Positions 53,563-63,738 are shown, counted from the stretch's first letter. The stretch: DNA of 64,000 nucleotides from Planococcus sp. ISL-109 (GCF_018613655.1 NZ_JAGGPW010000004.1:338627-402626), one strand, 5' to 3'. A program made the numbers and translations. The notes: generated by a model not told the origin, from the letters alone.

Positions 53563-54305
53563 GCAAATTAACGGGGAAAACAGCTATTATTACAGGAGCA
53601 TCCCGCGGCATCGGCGCAGCCATCGCCCGCCGCTTTGCTGAACAAGGCGCGAATATTGTCGTCAATTACAGTGGCAGCCAAGAAAAAGCGGAAGCGGTGG
53701 TTCGGGAAATCGAGCAGACAGGTGGAAAAGCGATTGCTGTCAAAGCAAACGTAGCGGATGCAGTTGCCGTAAAAGCGATGATAGATGCTGCGATGGAACG
53801 ATTCGGTTCTATCGACATCCTGGTCAATAACGCCGGCATCACGCGCGACAACTTGATGATGCGCATGAAAGAAGACGAGTGGGATGATGTCATCAACACC
53901 AATCTAAAAGGCGTTTTCCTTTGTACAAAAGCTGTAACGCGCCAAATGATGAAACAGCGTCACGGGCGCATCGTCAATATTGCGTCTATCGTCGGCGTCA
54001 TGGGCAATGCGGGCCAGGCGAATTACGTAGCCGCTAAAGCGGGAGTTATCGGCTTGACGAAAACGACGGCAAGAGAACTTGCGAGCCGCGGCATTACAGC
54101 GAACGCTGTAGCCCCTGGCTTCATCACAACCGATATGACAGAGAAGCTCGGCGAAGACGTGCAAGCGAGCATGCTGTCGCAAATTCCGCTTGCCCGCTTC
54201 GGCGCGCCGGAAGATGTGGCGAATGCCGCATTGTTTTTGGCTTCCGATGAAGCGAGTTATGTGACGGGCCAAACTTTGAACTTGGATGGCGGCATGGTCA
54301 TGTAG
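53559..54305 (+). CDS. fabG: 3-oxoacyl-ACP reductase
   Basis: An NADPH-dependent short-chain dehydrogenase reducing beta-ketoacyl-ACP. The 248-residue protein has the cofactor motif [13 protein letters not shown] (11-23), NNAG at 90-93, and the catalytic triad S143, Y156, K160 (ANYVAAKAG). The C-terminal [14 protein letters not shown] is typical. It overlaps fabD by 4 bases; acpP follows after 40 bases with its own strong ribosome site. Confidence 0.97.
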   Translation: MSKLTGKTAIITGASRGIGAAIARRFAEQGANIVVNYSGSQEKAEAVVREIEQTGGKAIAVKANVADAVAVKAMIDAAMERFGSIDILVNNAGITRDNLMMRMKEDEWDDVINTNLKGVFLCTKAVTRQMMKQRHGRIVNIASIVGVMGNAGQANYVAAKAGVIGLTKTTARELASRGITANAVAPGFITTDMTEKLGEDVQASMLSQIPLARFGAPEDVANAALFLASDEASYVTGQTLNLDGGMVM

Positions 54306-54345
54306 AGCATTATTAGGTATACTCATTTGAGGGGAGGTGACGACA

Positions 54346-54582
54346 TTGTCAACAGTATTGGAACGTGTAACCAAAGTAATCGTAGATCGTCTTGGTGTGG
54401 AAGAAAGCGAAGTGAAACCTGAAGCATCTTTCACGAACGACCTAGGGGCGGATTCATTGGATGTAGTGGAATTGGTCATGGAACTTGAAGACGAATTCGA
54501 CATGGAAATTTCTGATGAAGATGCAGAAGGTATGTCGACAGTAGGCGACGCAGTAACTTACATTGAAAAAAAACAAGCTTAA
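54346..54582 (+). CDS. acpP: Acyl carrier protein
   Basis: Carries acyl chains on 4'-phosphopantetheine attached to the serine of GADSLDVVE (S37). The 78-residue acidic protein is nearly identical to B. subtilis AcpA over much of its length ([39 protein letters not shown]). The start is TTG 54346, placed 5 bases after GGGGAGGTGA; the in-frame GTG at 54337 is inside that site. A terminator follows. Confidence 0.96.
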   Translation: MSTVLERVTKVIVDRLGVEESEVKPEASFTNDLGADSLDVVELVMELEDEFDMEISDEDAEGMSTVGDAVTYIEKKQA

Positions 54583-54621
54583 GTAATATATTGGGAATGA
54601 TCCCAGCTTGATAGCAATTAA

Positions 54622-54660
54622 AATTGACGCGCAGCCCAGCTGTGCGTCAATTCTCTTTTT
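54622..54660 (+). terminator. Terminator of the fapR-acpP operon
   Basis: A 13-base-pair stem (54622-54634 with 54640-54652, one wobble), a short loop and a T-rich tail. Confidence 0.9.
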
Positions 54661-54687
54661 GCACAATACCCGGAAAACAGGTAAAAT
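54659..54687 (+). promoter_or_regulatory. Possible rnc-smc-ftsY promoter
   Basis: TTGCAC (54659-54664) and TAAAAT (54682-54687) with a 17-base spacer, immediately after the acpP terminator. Confidence 0.45.
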
Positions 54688-54720
54688 CAACAAGAGAACA
54701 GTAGAGGAAGGCAGATAATC

Positions 54721-55476
54721 ATGGCGATGAACCGAAAACCAAAGCAAGCCAAGCAGATGGCGTTGAAAGACAGTGCCAAACAAGCATTTGAACAACTGCA
54801 AAAAGAGTTGGATATTCAATTTGAAAAACCTGCCCTTCTGCAGCAGGCGTTTACCCATTCATCTTATGTGAATGAGCATCGAAGAAGACATTTCACAGAC
54901 AACGAACGCCTGGAGTTTTTAGGCGATGCCGTTTTGGAATTGTCCGTATCGCATTTTCTCTATATGAAATATCCCGAAATGGCTGAAGGGGAACTGACGA
55001 AGCTGCGCGCATCGATCGTCTGCGAACCGTCACTCGTCTTATTTGCCAACGAACTCAATTTGGGCAGGTATATTTTGCTCGGTAAAGGTGAGGAGCTGAC
55101 TGGCGGCAGAACGCGTCCAGCACTGCTTGCGGATGTCTTCGAATCATTCGTCGGGGCATTGTACTTGGACCAGGGCCTTGAAAAGGTCGTCGCCTTTTTA
55201 GAGGTTGTGTTATTTCCAAAAGTGGAAATCGGTGCTTTTTCGCATGCGATGGATTACAAAAGCCAATTGCAGGAACTGGTGCAGCAGAAAAATACAGGTG
55301 TTTTAAGTTATGAAATCATCGAAGAAAAGGGTCCTGCACATAGCCGCATCTTCGTTACACGTGTTTCCTTGGGTGACTTGGAACTGGGTGTTGGCGAAGG
55401 GCGTTCCAAAAAAGAGGCAGAGCAGAAAGCAGCGCAGCTCGCTATTCGTAAATTGCAGGAAACAGCGGAGGATTGA
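54721..55476 (+). CDS. rnc: Ribonuclease III
   Basis: Cleaves double-stranded RNA, for example in rRNA and scRNA processing. The 251 residues comprise the catalytic domain with the signature [17 protein letters not shown] (about 61-77) and a second acidic cluster ([18 protein letters not shown]), then a dsRNA-binding domain (about 180-250: [38 protein letters not shown]). The ATG at 54721 has a GAGGAAGG site; ATG 54727 is possible. The smc ATG follows after 2 bases. Confidence 0.96.
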   Translation: MAMNRKPKQAKQMALKDSAKQAFEQLQKELDIQFEKPALLQQAFTHSSYVNEHRRRHFTDNERLEFLGDAVLELSVSHFLYMKYPEMAEGELTKLRASIVCEPSLVLFANELNLGRYILLGKGEELTGGRTRPALLADVFESFVGALYLDQGLEKVVAFLEVVLFPKVEIGAFSHAMDYKSQLQELVQQKNTGVLSYEIIEEKGPAHSRIFVTRVSLGDLELGVGEGRSKKEAEQKAAQLAIRKLQETAED

Positions 55477-55478
55477 AC

Positions 55479-58400
55479 ATGTTTTTGAAAAGATTGGAAG
55501 TTATTGGATTTAAATCTTTTGCCGACCGGGTCGGCATTGATTTTGTCCCGGGCGTCACTGCCGTTGTCGGGCCAAATGGCAGCGGTAAAAGCAATGTAAC
55601 GGATGCTATACGTTGGGTACTTGGTGAGCAATCAGCCAAATCGCTGCGGGGCGCAAAAATGGAAGACGTGATTTTTGCCGGCAGCGAGTCGAGGAAAGCG
55701 CTGAATTTCGCAGAAGTGACCCTCACATTGGATAATACCGATGGCAAAGCCCCTCTCGATTACAGCGAAATCAGCGTAACGAGAAGGGTTTTTCGTAGTG
55801 GAGAAAGCGCTTATTTGTTGAATAAGCAAGCTTGCCGTTTAAAAGATATCACCGATTTATTTATGGACTCAGGGCTCGGGAAAGAAGCTTTTTCCATTAT
55901 TTCACAAGGTCGTGTGGACGAAATTCTGAACAGTAAAGCGGACGAGCGGCGCTCAATATTCGAGGAAGCGGCGGGCGTTTTAAAATACAAGCAGCGCAAG
56001 CGCAAAGCGGAATTCAAGCTGAACGAAACCGATGAAAACCTGAACCGGGTGCTGGATATTTTGCATGAACTCGACGGCCGCATGGAACCGCTTCAAATCC
56101 AGGCATCCACAGCACGTGATTATCTGGACATGAGCGCTCAATTAAAAGATGCGGATATCGCATTGTTGGCACATGATGCGAATGCTTTAACAGCAGAGCT
56201 ATCGAACTTAGTGGGCGAAGCACAGCAACTAACAGAAAAAGAACGGCAGTTGGCTGCGGAAATAGCCGACAGCGAACAAAACATCTCGGCGACAAGGCGA
56301 TCGGTTCAAGCACAGGATGCTGAAATCGATGCAGCACAAGCAGTGCTCGTGGAAGCGAGTTCCGAGTCGGAGAAATGGGAAGGCCGCAAATTGCTCATGT
56401 CTGAGAAAAAGAACAATGCGGACCGGCAACGCCAAGGGTTGGAAGAGTCGATCAAAGCCGAGCGTGAGCAAGCAAAAAAGCTCCAGCAGAGACGCACAGA
56501 GCAGACAGCTTTATTGAATCAACAGAAAGTTGAGCAGCAACAAGTACGGAAATCCATCCAACAGTTGGAAACCCAATTGAATCTGACGCCTGCGGATATC
56601 GACAATGAAATTGAATCGAAGAAATCCGTTTATATCGAATTGATGAATGAACAAGCGGGCTTGAAAAATGAATTGAAAAACATCGACTTCCAGGAACAGC
56701 AAATGGCCGAGTCGAGCGGGCGGGTTGTCGCGCAAGAAGAAGCGTTCGCCAGAGAACTGGCGCGCTTGGTGAAGGAAAAGCAAGAGGCGAAACTGGCGTA
56801 TGAGGAAATGCATGCAGATCTGGACAATAAACGCCAGCGCTTCAAGCAACAAGAAGCGCAATATAAACAATTGTCTGAGGGCTATGACAACAAGCAATCG
56901 CTATTGTTCCAGGCGTACCAATCGCATAAACAGCTGACCGCGCGCATCGAGACTTTACAGGACTTGGAAGCGGATTATTCGGGCTTTTTCCACGGTGTCC
57001 GGGAAGTTTTACAGGCAAGAGAGCGGCAGGAGTTAAGCGGAATCATCGGAGCCGTCGCTGAACTGGCAGACGTTCATCAAACATACGCAAAAGCGATTGA
57101 AACCGCGTTCGGGGCAGCGAGCCAGCATATCGTGACGGATGATGAGAAAAGCGCGAGCGAAGCGATCCGCTTTCTTCGCAACAAACGTGCCGGCCGCTCG
57201 ACGTTCCTGCCGATGACCGTCATGAAAGCAAGACATATTCCGCAGCAAGTTGTGCAGTCGGTGTCTGCGCATCCGGCATTTGTGGATATCGCAGCAGAAC
57301 TAGTCAGTTATGATGAACAATATGCCATGATTTTTAAAAACTTGCTCGGCAATGTCGTCGTCGCAAAAGATTTAAACGGTGCGACGGCGATCGCGAAAGC
57401 AATCAGCCACCGTTACCGCGTCGTGACTTTAGACGGCGATGTCATCAATGCCGGCGGTTCCATGACTGGAGGCGCGACAAAAAACCAGGCGTCTTTCTTT
57501 ACACGGAAAGCTGAACTCGAGCAATTGCAGAAACAAGCCGTGGAGCTTCAGCAAACCATTGAGGATGCTGAAAGGAAAGTGCATAATTTGCAATTGCGCG
57601 CCGAAACGGCAAAAGAACAACTTGAACAGCTCCGGGCAGAAGGTGAGCGCTACCGCGAATTAGAAGCGGAAAGCGCCATTCATCTGCGTGAAATTGAGGC
57701 AGTGTGGAAAACGACAGGCAATCGCTTTACCTTGTTTCGCGCTGAACAGCAATCGAAACAGGATCTGTCTGGGCTCACTGAGAGGAAACAATCGGCGGCC
57801 CAGCGAATGGATGCCGTCGCACTCGAGCTTGCAAGCTTAACTGCGGAAATTGAAGAGCTGACCGGTTTCAAACAGCAAAAAGAAACTGCACGGGATGAGC
57901 TGCTTGCGAAACTTGCAGAGCACAAGTCGGATTTGGCGGTTCGCAAAGAGCGCATCCAACAGCTCACTTCCCAGACAGCGGAATTGCTCGAGCGTGAGGC
58001 TAGCAGTGTCGCGAGGTTCGGTAACTTGGAGCGCGAGCTGGCATGGATTCAGTCGGAGGAAGCTGCAAAAAGCTATTCGGATGAAGAAATCAAAGCGGAA
58101 ATCACACGCTGGGCAAATGCGCGGCAAGTAGCTAAAAAAACCATTGAATCTGCACGGGATGAGCGCTACAAGCTGCAACAAGCACTCGATACCCTTGAAG
58201 CGCAACTACGTGAACAAAGCCGCATCCATAAAGGTTTCACGGAAGCGGTGCGCATTTGCGAAGTGAAAGCGACACGACTGGAAGTTCAATTGCAAGGGCT
58301 GCTGGGACAACTTGAAGACCATTACGAAATGGATCTTGAAGCGGCCAGCAGCTATCCTTTGGAAGACGAGGAAGCGGCTGTCAGAAAGCAAGTGAAGCTT

Positions 58401-59027
58401 CTCAAACAATCGATTGATGAGCTTGGAACCGTCAATATCGGGGCCATCGAAGAATTTGAACATGTAGCGGAACGCCACCGTTTCTTAAGTGAACAGCGTG
58501 AAGATTTAAACGAAGCAAAAGACACACTACGCACTTTGATTGAAGAGATGGACGAAGAAATGACTTTGCGCTTCGATGAAACCTTCCATGCGATACGCAG
58601 CCATTTCCGTGTTGTGTTCCGTGAGTTGTTCGGCGGAGGCTCAGCCGATCTCGTCCTGACCAATCCATCAGATCTGCTTTTGACAGGAGTCGACATCATC
58701 GCACAGCCTCCCGGCAAAAAGCTGCAGAACTTAAGTTTATTATCCGGTGGAGAGCGTGCGCTTACCGCGATTGCATTGCTTTTTGCAATTTTGAAAGTGC
58801 GCCCCGTACCATTTTGTGTGCTTGATGAAGTCGAGGCGGCGCTTGATGAATCAAACGTCATGCGTTACAGTCAGTACTTGAAAAAATTCAGTGAAGACAC
58901 CCAGTTCATCGTCATTACGCACCGTAAAGGAACGATGGAAGGTGCGGATGTATTATACGGCATCACGATGCAGGAATCCGGCATTTCCAAGTTGGTATCC
59001 GTGAAATTGCAGGAAGACATCAAATAA
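55479..59027 (+). CDS. smc: Chromosome condensation protein SMC
   Basis: The ATPase core of the bacterial condensin, acting with ScpA and ScpB (not in this window). It is 1182 residues (B. subtilis 1186). It has Walker A GPNGSGKS at 31-38, a long coiled coil split by the flexible hinge (about 500-680, with GGSMTGGATKNQASFF at its end), the ABC signature LSGGERALTAIALLFA and Walker B FCVLDEVEAALDESN near the C-terminus. ATG 55479 aligns with the B. subtilis start (MFLKRL); TTG 55473 is in frame but overlaps rnc. Confidence 0.97.
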   Translation: MFLKRLEVIGFKSFADRVGIDFVPGVTAVVGPNGSGKSNVTDAIRWVLGEQSAKSLRGAKMEDVIFAGSESRKALNFAEVTLTLDNTDGKAPLDYSEISVTRRVFRSGESAYLLNKQACRLKDITDLFMDSGLGKEAFSIISQGRVDEILNSKADERRSIFEEAAGVLKYKQRKRKAEFKLNETDENLNRVLDILHELDGRMEPLQIQASTARDYLDMSAQLKDADIALLAHDANALTAELSNLVGEAQQLTEKERQLAAEIADSEQNISATRRSVQAQDAEIDAAQAVLVEASSESEKWEGRKLLMSEKKNNADRQRQGLEESIKAEREQAKKLQQRRTEQTALLNQQKVEQQQVRKSIQQLETQLNLTPADIDNEIESKKSVYIELMNEQAGLKNELKNIDFQEQQMAESSGRVVAQEEAFARELARLVKEKQEAKLAYEEMHADLDNKRQRFKQQEAQYKQLSEGYDNKQSLLFQAYQSHKQLTARIETLQDLEADYSGFFHGVREVLQARERQELSGIIGAVAELADVHQTYAKAIETAFGAASQHIVTDDEKSASEAIRFLRNKRAGRSTFLPMTVMKARHIPQQVVQSVSAHPAFVDIAAELVSYDEQYAMIFKNLLGNVVVAKDLNGATAIAKAISHRYRVVTLDGDVINAGGSMTGGATKNQASFFTRKAELEQLQKQAVELQQTIEDAERKVHNLQLRAETAKEQLEQLRAEGERYRELEAESAIHLREIEAVWKTTGNRFTLFRAEQQSKQDLSGLTERKQSAAQRMDAVALELASLTAEIEELTGFKQQKETARDELLAKLAEHKSDLAVRKERIQQLTSQTAELLEREASSVARFGNLERELAWIQSEEAAKSYSDEEIKAEITRWANARQVAKKTIESARDERYKLQQALDTLEAQLREQSRIHKGFTEAVRICEVKATRLEVQLQGLLGQLEDHYEMDLEAASSYPLEDEEAAVRKQVKLLKQSIDELGTVNIGAIEEFEHVAERHRFLSEQREDLNEAKDTLRTLIEEMDEEMTLRFDETFHAIRSHFRVVFRELFGGGSADLVLTNPSDLLLTGVDIIAQPPGKKLQNLSLLSGGERALTAIALLFAILKVRPVPFCVLDEVEAALDESNVMRYSQYLKKFSEDTQFIVITHRKGTMEGADVLYGITMQESGISKLVSVKLQEDIK

Positions 59028-59038
59028 GGAGTGATTCG

Positions 59039-60055
59039 ATGAGTTTTTTTAAAAAGCTGAAAGACAAATTCACGGCTAATGTGGAGGAAGAACAATCAAC
59101 CGAGAAATACCGCGAAGGATTGAGCAAGACGAGAACCGGCTTCACATCGAAAATCAATGATTTGGTTGCCCGCTACCGGAAAGTTGATGAAGACTTTTTC
59201 GAAGAATTGGAAGAAGTGCTGTTGCAGGCGGACGTCGGTTTTGAAACAGTCATGGAGTTGATGGAAGAACTGCGCTATGAAGTCCAGCGCCAAAACGTCA
59301 AAGATACATCAAACGTCCAGTCGGTCATTTCCGAAAAACTCGTGGAGATCTATGAAGCGGGAGACCAGGGATTGAGTGGGCTGATATTTGCCGAATCCGG
59401 CCCGACTGTCATCTTGATGGTCGGTGTGAATGGTGTCGGTAAAACGACCACTATCGGCAAACTGGCGCAGCGTTTGAAAAATGAAGGCAAATCCGTCATG
59501 CTCGCAGCAGGCGATACGTTCCGTGCAGGGGCCATCGAACAGCTCGACGTTTGGGGCCAACGCGTCGGCGTTGAAACAATCAAGCAGAGTGAGGGGTCCG
59601 ATCCGGCTGCGGTCATGTATGATGCTGTCCGCGCTGCGAAATCGCGCGGCATCGACGTATTGATCTGCGATACGGCAGGACGCTTGCAGAACAAAGTCAA
59701 TTTGATGAACGAATTGCAGAAAGTGCACCGCGTCATTTCTCGTGAAATTCCGGGTGCGCCGCATGAAGTGTTATTGGCGCTTGATGCGACGACGGGACAA
59801 AACGCGATGATCCAAGCGCAAACCTTTAAAGAAGTGACAGAAGTGACTGGCATCGTGTTGACGAAACTCGACGGCACGGCAAAAGGTGGCATCGTCCTGG
59901 CAATTCGCAGCAAGCTCAATATTCCGGTGAAATTCGTCGGCCTCGGTGAAAAGCTGGACGACTTGCAGCCTTTCGATCCGCAAAAATATGTCTACGGATT
60001 GTTTGCGGAAGGGTTGGATCAGGAAGAACGCCAAAATCTCGATTCAGACAAGTAA
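59039..60055 (+). CDS. ftsY: Signal recognition particle receptor FtsY
   Basis: A GTPase docking SRP-ribosome complexes at the membrane. It is 338 residues; the N-terminal acidic domain is short, as in Firmicutes. The NG domain has LLQADVGFETVMELM, the P-loop GVNGVGKTT (129-137), AGDTFRAGAIEQL, DTAGRLQNKVNLM, TKLDGTAKGG and GLGEKLDDLQPF. AAGGAG precedes the ATG. It lies 11 bases after smc; its partner Ffh is encoded close downstream. Confidence 0.97.
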   Translation: MSFFKKLKDKFTANVEEEQSTEKYREGLSKTRTGFTSKINDLVARYRKVDEDFFEELEEVLLQADVGFETVMELMEELRYEVQRQNVKDTSNVQSVISEKLVEIYEAGDQGLSGLIFAESGPTVILMVGVNGVGKTTTIGKLAQRLKNEGKSVMLAAGDTFRAGAIEQLDVWGQRVGVETIKQSEGSDPAAVMYDAVRAAKSRGIDVLICDTAGRLQNKVNLMNELQKVHRVISREIPGAPHEVLLALDATTGQNAMIQAQTFKEVTEVTGIVLTKLDGTAKGGIVLAIRSKLNIPVKFVGLGEKLDDLQPFDPQKYVYGLFAEGLDQEERQNLDSDK

Positions 60056-60061
60056 AATTAC

Positions 60062-60090
60062 TTGACGGACTCTCGCGGATTCAGTATGGT
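60062..60090 (+). promoter_or_regulatory. Probable ylxM-ffh promoter
   Basis: TTGACG (60062-60067) and TATGGT (60085-60090) with a 17-base spacer, in the 67-base gap after ftsY. Confidence 0.6.
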
Positions 60091-60122
60091 ATACAGGAGT
60101 ATGAATGGGGTGAGCGTCATTG

Positions 60123-60446
60123 ATGGGACTGGAAAAAACGATGAGAATGAACTATCTTTTTGATTTTTATCAGGAGTTGCTGACGCCCAAACAGCGCAGC
60201 TATATGAGCTTGTATTATCTGGATGACCATTCGCTCGGTGAAATCGCCGAAGAGTATGAAATTACCCGCCAAGCGGTTTATGATAATATCCGCCGGACGG
60301 AAGCGATGCTTGAAGAATACGAGGAGAAGCTAGAGCTGTTCGAGAAATTTCAGCGGCGCCAGCAACTCGTCTCAACTTTTGAAAAACAGCCATTCACAGA
60401 TGACAATGTCCAGAAGTTTCTGGATGAATTGAAGGAATGGGACTAG
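60123..60446 (+). CDS. ylxM: YlxM-type helix-turn-helix protein (SRP-associated)
   Basis: A 107-residue protein of the UPF0122 family. It has [37 protein letters not shown] and a sigma-70 region 4-like helix-turn-helix ([21 protein letters not shown]), then a coiled coil. In streptococci the homologue modulates SRP GTPase activity. ATG 60123 aligns with B. subtilis; TTG 60120 directly before it is also possible given GGGGTGAG at 60107-60114. It lies 12 bases before ffh. Confidence 0.93.
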   Translation: MGLEKTMRMNYLFDFYQELLTPKQRSYMSLYYLDDHSLGEIAEEYEITRQAVYDNIRRTEAMLEEYEEKLELFEKFQRRQQLVSTFEKQPFTDDNVQKFLDELKEWD

Positions 60447-60458
60447 GAGGCGATTACA

Positions 60459-61817
60459 GTGGCATTTGAAGGATTATCTGAACGCCTGCAAGGGACGATG
60501 ACCAAAATCAAAGGCAAGGGGAAATTGTCTGAAGCAGACGTCAAAGAGATGATGCGCGAAGTCCGCTTTGCCTTAATTGAAGCGGACGTCAACTTGAAAG
60601 TCATCAAGGAGTTCGTCAAGAAAGTCAGCGAACGTGCTGTCGGACTTGAAGTTATGGAAAGCTTGACGCCTGGCCAACAAGTCGTAAAAATCGTTAAAGA
60701 TGAGCTGACAAAACTCATGGGCGGTGAACAAAGCTTAATCGAATTCTCTACGCGCCAGCCTACAGTCATCATGATGGTCGGTTTGCAGGGCGCCGGGAAA
60801 ACGACGACGACCGGGAAACTGGCAGGGGTACTGCGCAAAAAGAACAACCGCAAGCCTTTGCTTGTAGCTGCAGATGTGTACCGTCCGGCCGCGATCAGTC
60901 AGCTTGAGACAATCGGCAAGCAGCTGTCGTTGCCGGTGTTCTCCAAAGGAACCGAAGTCTCTCCGGTAGAAATTGCACGCGAAGCGATTGAATACGCGAA
61001 AGCGGAGCATCTTGACACCGTTATCATCGATACGGCAGGACGTCTCCATGTCGATGAAGACTTGATGCAGGAACTGAAAGACATCCGGGCGATCAAAGAG
61101 CCGGATGAAATCTTCCTCGTCGTCGATGCGATGACCGGGCAAGATGCCGTCAATGTGGCACAAAGCTTCAATGAAGCCATTGGCATTACAGGTGTCGTCT
61201 TGACCAAACTTGACGGGGACACACGTGGTGGTGCCGCATTGTCGATCCGCACGGTTACCGAAAAACCGATCAAATACATCGGGACAGGCGAAAAGATGGA
61301 CGCACTTGAGCCTTTCCATCCGGAACGCATGGCCTCCCGTATACTCGGCATGGGCGATATGATGTCTTTGATTGAAAAAGCGCAAACCAATGTCGATGAA
61401 GCAAAGGCCAAGGAACTGGAAGAAAAATTCCGCACATCTTCGTTTACATTCGATGATTTCCTTGAACAATTGGACCAAGTGAAACAAATGGGGCCGCTCG
61501 ATGAGATTTTGAAGATGCTCCCTGGCGCCAATAAAATCAAAGGCCTCGAAAACGCCAAAGTGGACGAGGGCCAAATGGGACGCGTCGAAGCGATTATCCG
61601 GTCGATGACGATCCAAGAAAAAACGACGCCGGATATCATCAACGCCAACCGGAAAAAACGGATTGCCCGCGGTTCCGGAACGTCAATCCAAGACGTCAAC
61701 CGTCTGCTCAAACAATTTGAAGATATGAAGAAAATGATGAAACAAATGTCCGGAATGGCCGGTAAAAAGGGCAAGAAAAAGATGTCGATGCCAGGCCTAG
61801 ACTCGCTTTTTAAGTAA
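60459..61817 (+). CDS. ffh: Signal recognition particle protein Ffh (SRP54)
   Basis: The GTPase of SRP that binds signal peptides and 4.5S/6S scRNA. The 452 residues contain the N domain, P-loop GLQGAGKTT (108-116), AADVYRPAAISQLE, DTAGRLHVDEDLM, TKLDGDTRGG, GTGEKMDALEPF, and a methionine-rich M domain at the C-terminus (MKKMMKQMSGMAGKKGKKKMSM begins near residue 425). The start is GTG 60459 with AGGAGGCGA upstream. The gene continues the ftsY-ylxM-ffh targeting cluster. Confidence 0.97.
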   Translation: MAFEGLSERLQGTMTKIKGKGKLSEADVKEMMREVRFALIEADVNLKVIKEFVKKVSERAVGLEVMESLTPGQQVVKIVKDELTKLMGGEQSLIEFSTRQPTVIMMVGLQGAGKTTTTGKLAGVLRKKNNRKPLLVAADVYRPAAISQLETIGKQLSLPVFSKGTEVSPVEIAREAIEYAKAEHLDTVIIDTAGRLHVDEDLMQELKDIRAIKEPDEIFLVVDAMTGQDAVNVAQSFNEAIGITGVVLTKLDGDTRGGAALSIRTVTEKPIKYIGTGEKMDALEPFHPERMASRILGMGDMMSLIEKAQTNVDEAKAKELEEKFRTSSFTFDDFLEQLDQVKQMGPLDEILKMLPGANKIKGLENAKVDEGQMGRVEAIIRSMTIQEKTTPDIINANRKKRIARGSGTSIQDVNRLLKQFEDMKKMMKQMSGMAGKKGKKKMSMPGLDSLFK

Positions 61818-61842
61818 ATTTAGTAGTGTTAAGAAAAAATAC

Positions 61843-61874
61843 TTTACAAACCTTTTAAAGCTTGCTAATATAAT
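61843..61874 (+). promoter_or_regulatory. Probable rpsP promoter
   Basis: TTTACA (61843-61848) pairs with TAATAT (61866-61871) at 17 bases or with a perfect TATAAT (61869-61874) at 20 bases; the first is the better spaced. It lies in the 92-base gap between ffh and rpsP. Confidence 0.55.
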
Positions 61875-61909
61875 ATCTTGTGTGAAACTATTCGGAGGTG
61901 CTTTATAAA

Positions 61910-62182
61910 ATGGCAGTAAAAATTCGCTTAAAACGTATCGGAGCTAAAAAGTCTCCTTTCTATCGTATCGTAGTCGCTGATTCACGTGCCCCACGTGACG
62001 GCCGTCAAATCAAAACAGTAGGTACTTACAACCCGTTGACAGTTCCAGCTGAAGTGAAAATCGACGAAGAATTGGCGTTGAAATGGCTTCATGATGGTGC
62101 TAAACCATCTGACACAGTACGTAACTTGTTTTCTCAGAACGGCATTATGGAGAAATTCCATAACGAAAAACTAAACAAGTAA
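61910..62182 (+). CDS. rpsP: 30S ribosomal protein S16
   Basis: A 90-residue ribosomal protein. It has [32 protein letters not shown] and GTYNPL, all typical of S16. ATG 61910 has a GGAGGTG site; an in-frame TTG upstream (61898) is not needed. It heads the rpsP-khpA run and is followed 12 bases later by khpA. Confidence 0.97.
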   Translation: MAVKIRLKRIGAKKSPFYRIVVADSRAPRDGRQIKTVGTYNPLTVPAEVKIDEELALKWLHDGAKPSDTVRNLFSQNGIMEKFHNEKLNK

Positions 62183-62194
62183 GGGAGCGTTCTT

Positions 62195-62428
62195 ATGGAG
62201 CAGCTGATTGAAACGATCGTTAAGCCGCTAGTTGATTATCCGGAAGAAGTTCGTATTGAAAAAGACGAAAACACTAACCGAGTCGTCTACAAGCTTTCCG
62301 TGCATCAAAGTGATACAGGGAAAGTGATCGGCAAGCAAGGACGTGTGGCGAAAGCCGTGCGCTCCGTCGTCTATTCAGCAGCAGGAAATTATCATAAGAA
62401 AAAAACGTATCTCGATATTGTGGATTGA
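62195..62428 (+). CDS. khpA: KH-domain RNA-binding protein KhpA
   Basis: A 77-residue single KH-domain protein (YlqC in B. subtilis) that binds RNA with its partner KhpB (Jag) and affects cell division and size in streptococci. It has the GKVIGKQGRVAKAVR motif, the GxxG loop being IGKQG. GGGAG precedes the ATG. In B. subtilis ylqD follows; here a strong hairpin and rimM follow directly. Confidence 0.94.
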   Translation: MEQLIETIVKPLVDYPEEVRIEKDENTNRVVYKLSVHQSDTGKVIGKQGRVAKAVRSVVYSAAGNYHKKKTYLDIVD

Positions 62429-62460
62429 AAAAGGAAGGAGCCCTGGTTCCTTCCTTTTTT
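62428..62460 (+). terminator. Terminator-like hairpin between khpA and rimM
   Basis: A stem of about 12 pairs (AAGGAAGGAGCC with GGTTCCTTCCTT, one wobble) around a very short loop, flanked by A and T runs; it starts at the khpA stop. The gap to rimM after it is only 34 bases, with no promoter seen, so partial termination is likely. Confidence 0.8.
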
Positions 62461-62494
62461 GTCAGGAAAAAAAGAGTCGGAAGGGTGTTTGTGC

Positions 62495-63010
62495 GTGGAA
62501 TGGTTTAACGTAGGAAAAATAGTCAATACTCACGGAATCGACGGCGAAGTGCGGGTAATGTCCCGCACCGATTTCCCGGAAGAGCGTTTTGCAATCGGCA
62601 ATAAACTCGGGTTGTTTACGCCGTCGGCAAAAAAACCGATTATGGTGACAGTGGCGAGCCACCGCAACCATAAAAACTTCGATCTATTGACTTTCGAAGG
62701 CTATCCGACCATCAGTGACGTCGAGCCGTTCAAAGAAAGCTATTTGAAAATAGCGGAACACGATCTCGGTGAACTCGAGGAAGATGCTTTTTATCATCAC
62801 GAGATCCTCGGCTGCCGTGTCATTTCAACTGAAGGCGAAGACATCGGCACGGTGACGGAGATTCTCGAAACCGGAGCCAATGATGTGTGGGAAGTAAGCC
62901 CGGAAAAAGGCAAAAAGCATTATATACCGTATATCGAAGACGTGGTCAAAAAAGTCGATATCGATGCAAAGACCATCACCATCGAAGTTTTGGAAGGCTT
63001 GTTATCATGA
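62495..63010 (+). CDS. rimM: 16S rRNA processing protein RimM
   Basis: An assembly factor for the 30S head; binds S19. The 171-residue protein has the RimM domain ([27 protein letters not shown]) and a PRC-barrel (about 95-170: [43 protein letters not shown]). The start is GTG 62495, with GGAAGGG 9 bases upstream, which aligns with the B. subtilis start; in-frame TTG codons at 62459 and 62489 are poorer. It overlaps trmD by 4 bases. Confidence 0.94.
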   Translation: MEWFNVGKIVNTHGIDGEVRVMSRTDFPEERFAIGNKLGLFTPSAKKPIMVTVASHRNHKNFDLLTFEGYPTISDVEPFKESYLKIAEHDLGELEEDAFYHHEILGCRVISTEGEDIGTVTEILETGANDVWEVSPEKGKKHYIPYIEDVVKKVDIDAKTITIEVLEGLLS

Positions 63011-63738
63011 TGAACATCCAAGTGCTGTCGCTGTTCCCGCCGATGTTCGAAGGCGTTTTCCAGCATTCGATCATGAAAAAGGCACAGGAAAAAGGGGCGG
63101 TTCACTTAGGGGTCATCGATATTCGCGAATTTGCGAATAACAAGCGCCAAGTGGATGATTATCCGTTCGGCGGGGGAGCCGGCATGGTGCTCAAGCCGGA
63201 ACCTGTATTCAATGCAGTCGAAAGCTTGGCGACATCAGAGAAAAAGCCGCGCGTCATCTTGATGTGTCCGCAGGGCGAGCGTTTTACGCAGCAAAAGGCA
63301 GAAGAACTCGCGAGGGAACAAGAGCTCGTCTTTATTTGCGGCCATTATGAAGGCTATGACGAGCGGATCCGGGAACATTTGGTGACCGATGAAATTTCCA
63401 TCGGCGATTTCGTCTTGACAGGCGGGGAACTTGCGGCGATGACGGTCATCGATAGTATTGTCAGGCTGTTGCCGGGCGTACTCGGTAACAGCGACTCATC
63501 GGTGCGTGATTCGTTTTCGACGGGTTTGTTGGAACACCCTCATTATACGCGTCCAGCGGTCTTCAGAGGCCATAGCGTGCCGGACGTCCTGCTATCGGGC
63601 AACCATGCCAAGATCGATGACTGGCGCGAAGAGCAAGGCTTAAAGCGCACGCTCGAACGCCGGCCGGATCTGTTGGAGAAACTGGAACTGACCGACAAGC
63701 AGAAAAAGATACTTGCCCGTTTGCAAAGTGTAAAATAA
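63007..63738 (+). CDS. trmD: tRNA (guanine-N1)-methyltransferase TrmD
   Basis: Methylates G37 next to the anticodon, using SAM bound in a trefoil knot. The 243 residues match B. subtilis. It has [68 protein letters not shown] and [13 protein letters not shown]. The ATG at 63007 (overlapping the rimM stop, GGAAGG 9 bases upstream) or the next ATG at 63010 may be used. No terminator is seen after it. Confidence 0.97.
   Translation: MMNIQVLSLFPPMFEGVFQHSIMKKAQEKGAVHLGVIDIREFANNKRQVDDYPFGGGAGMVLKPEPVFNAVESLATSEKKPRVILMCPQGERFTQQKAEELAREQELVFICGHYEGYDERIREHLVTDEISIGDFVLTGGELAAMTVIDSIVRLLPGVLGNSDSSVRDSFSTGLLEHPHYTRPAVFRGHSVPDVLLSGNHAKIDDWREEQGLKRTLERRPDLLEKLELTDKQKKILARLQSVK

Noticed and set aside
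60735-61774. Two overlapping long minus-strand open frames inside ffh
   Set aside because: Both are antisense shadows of ffh; two frames open together is a sign of codon bias, not of genes.
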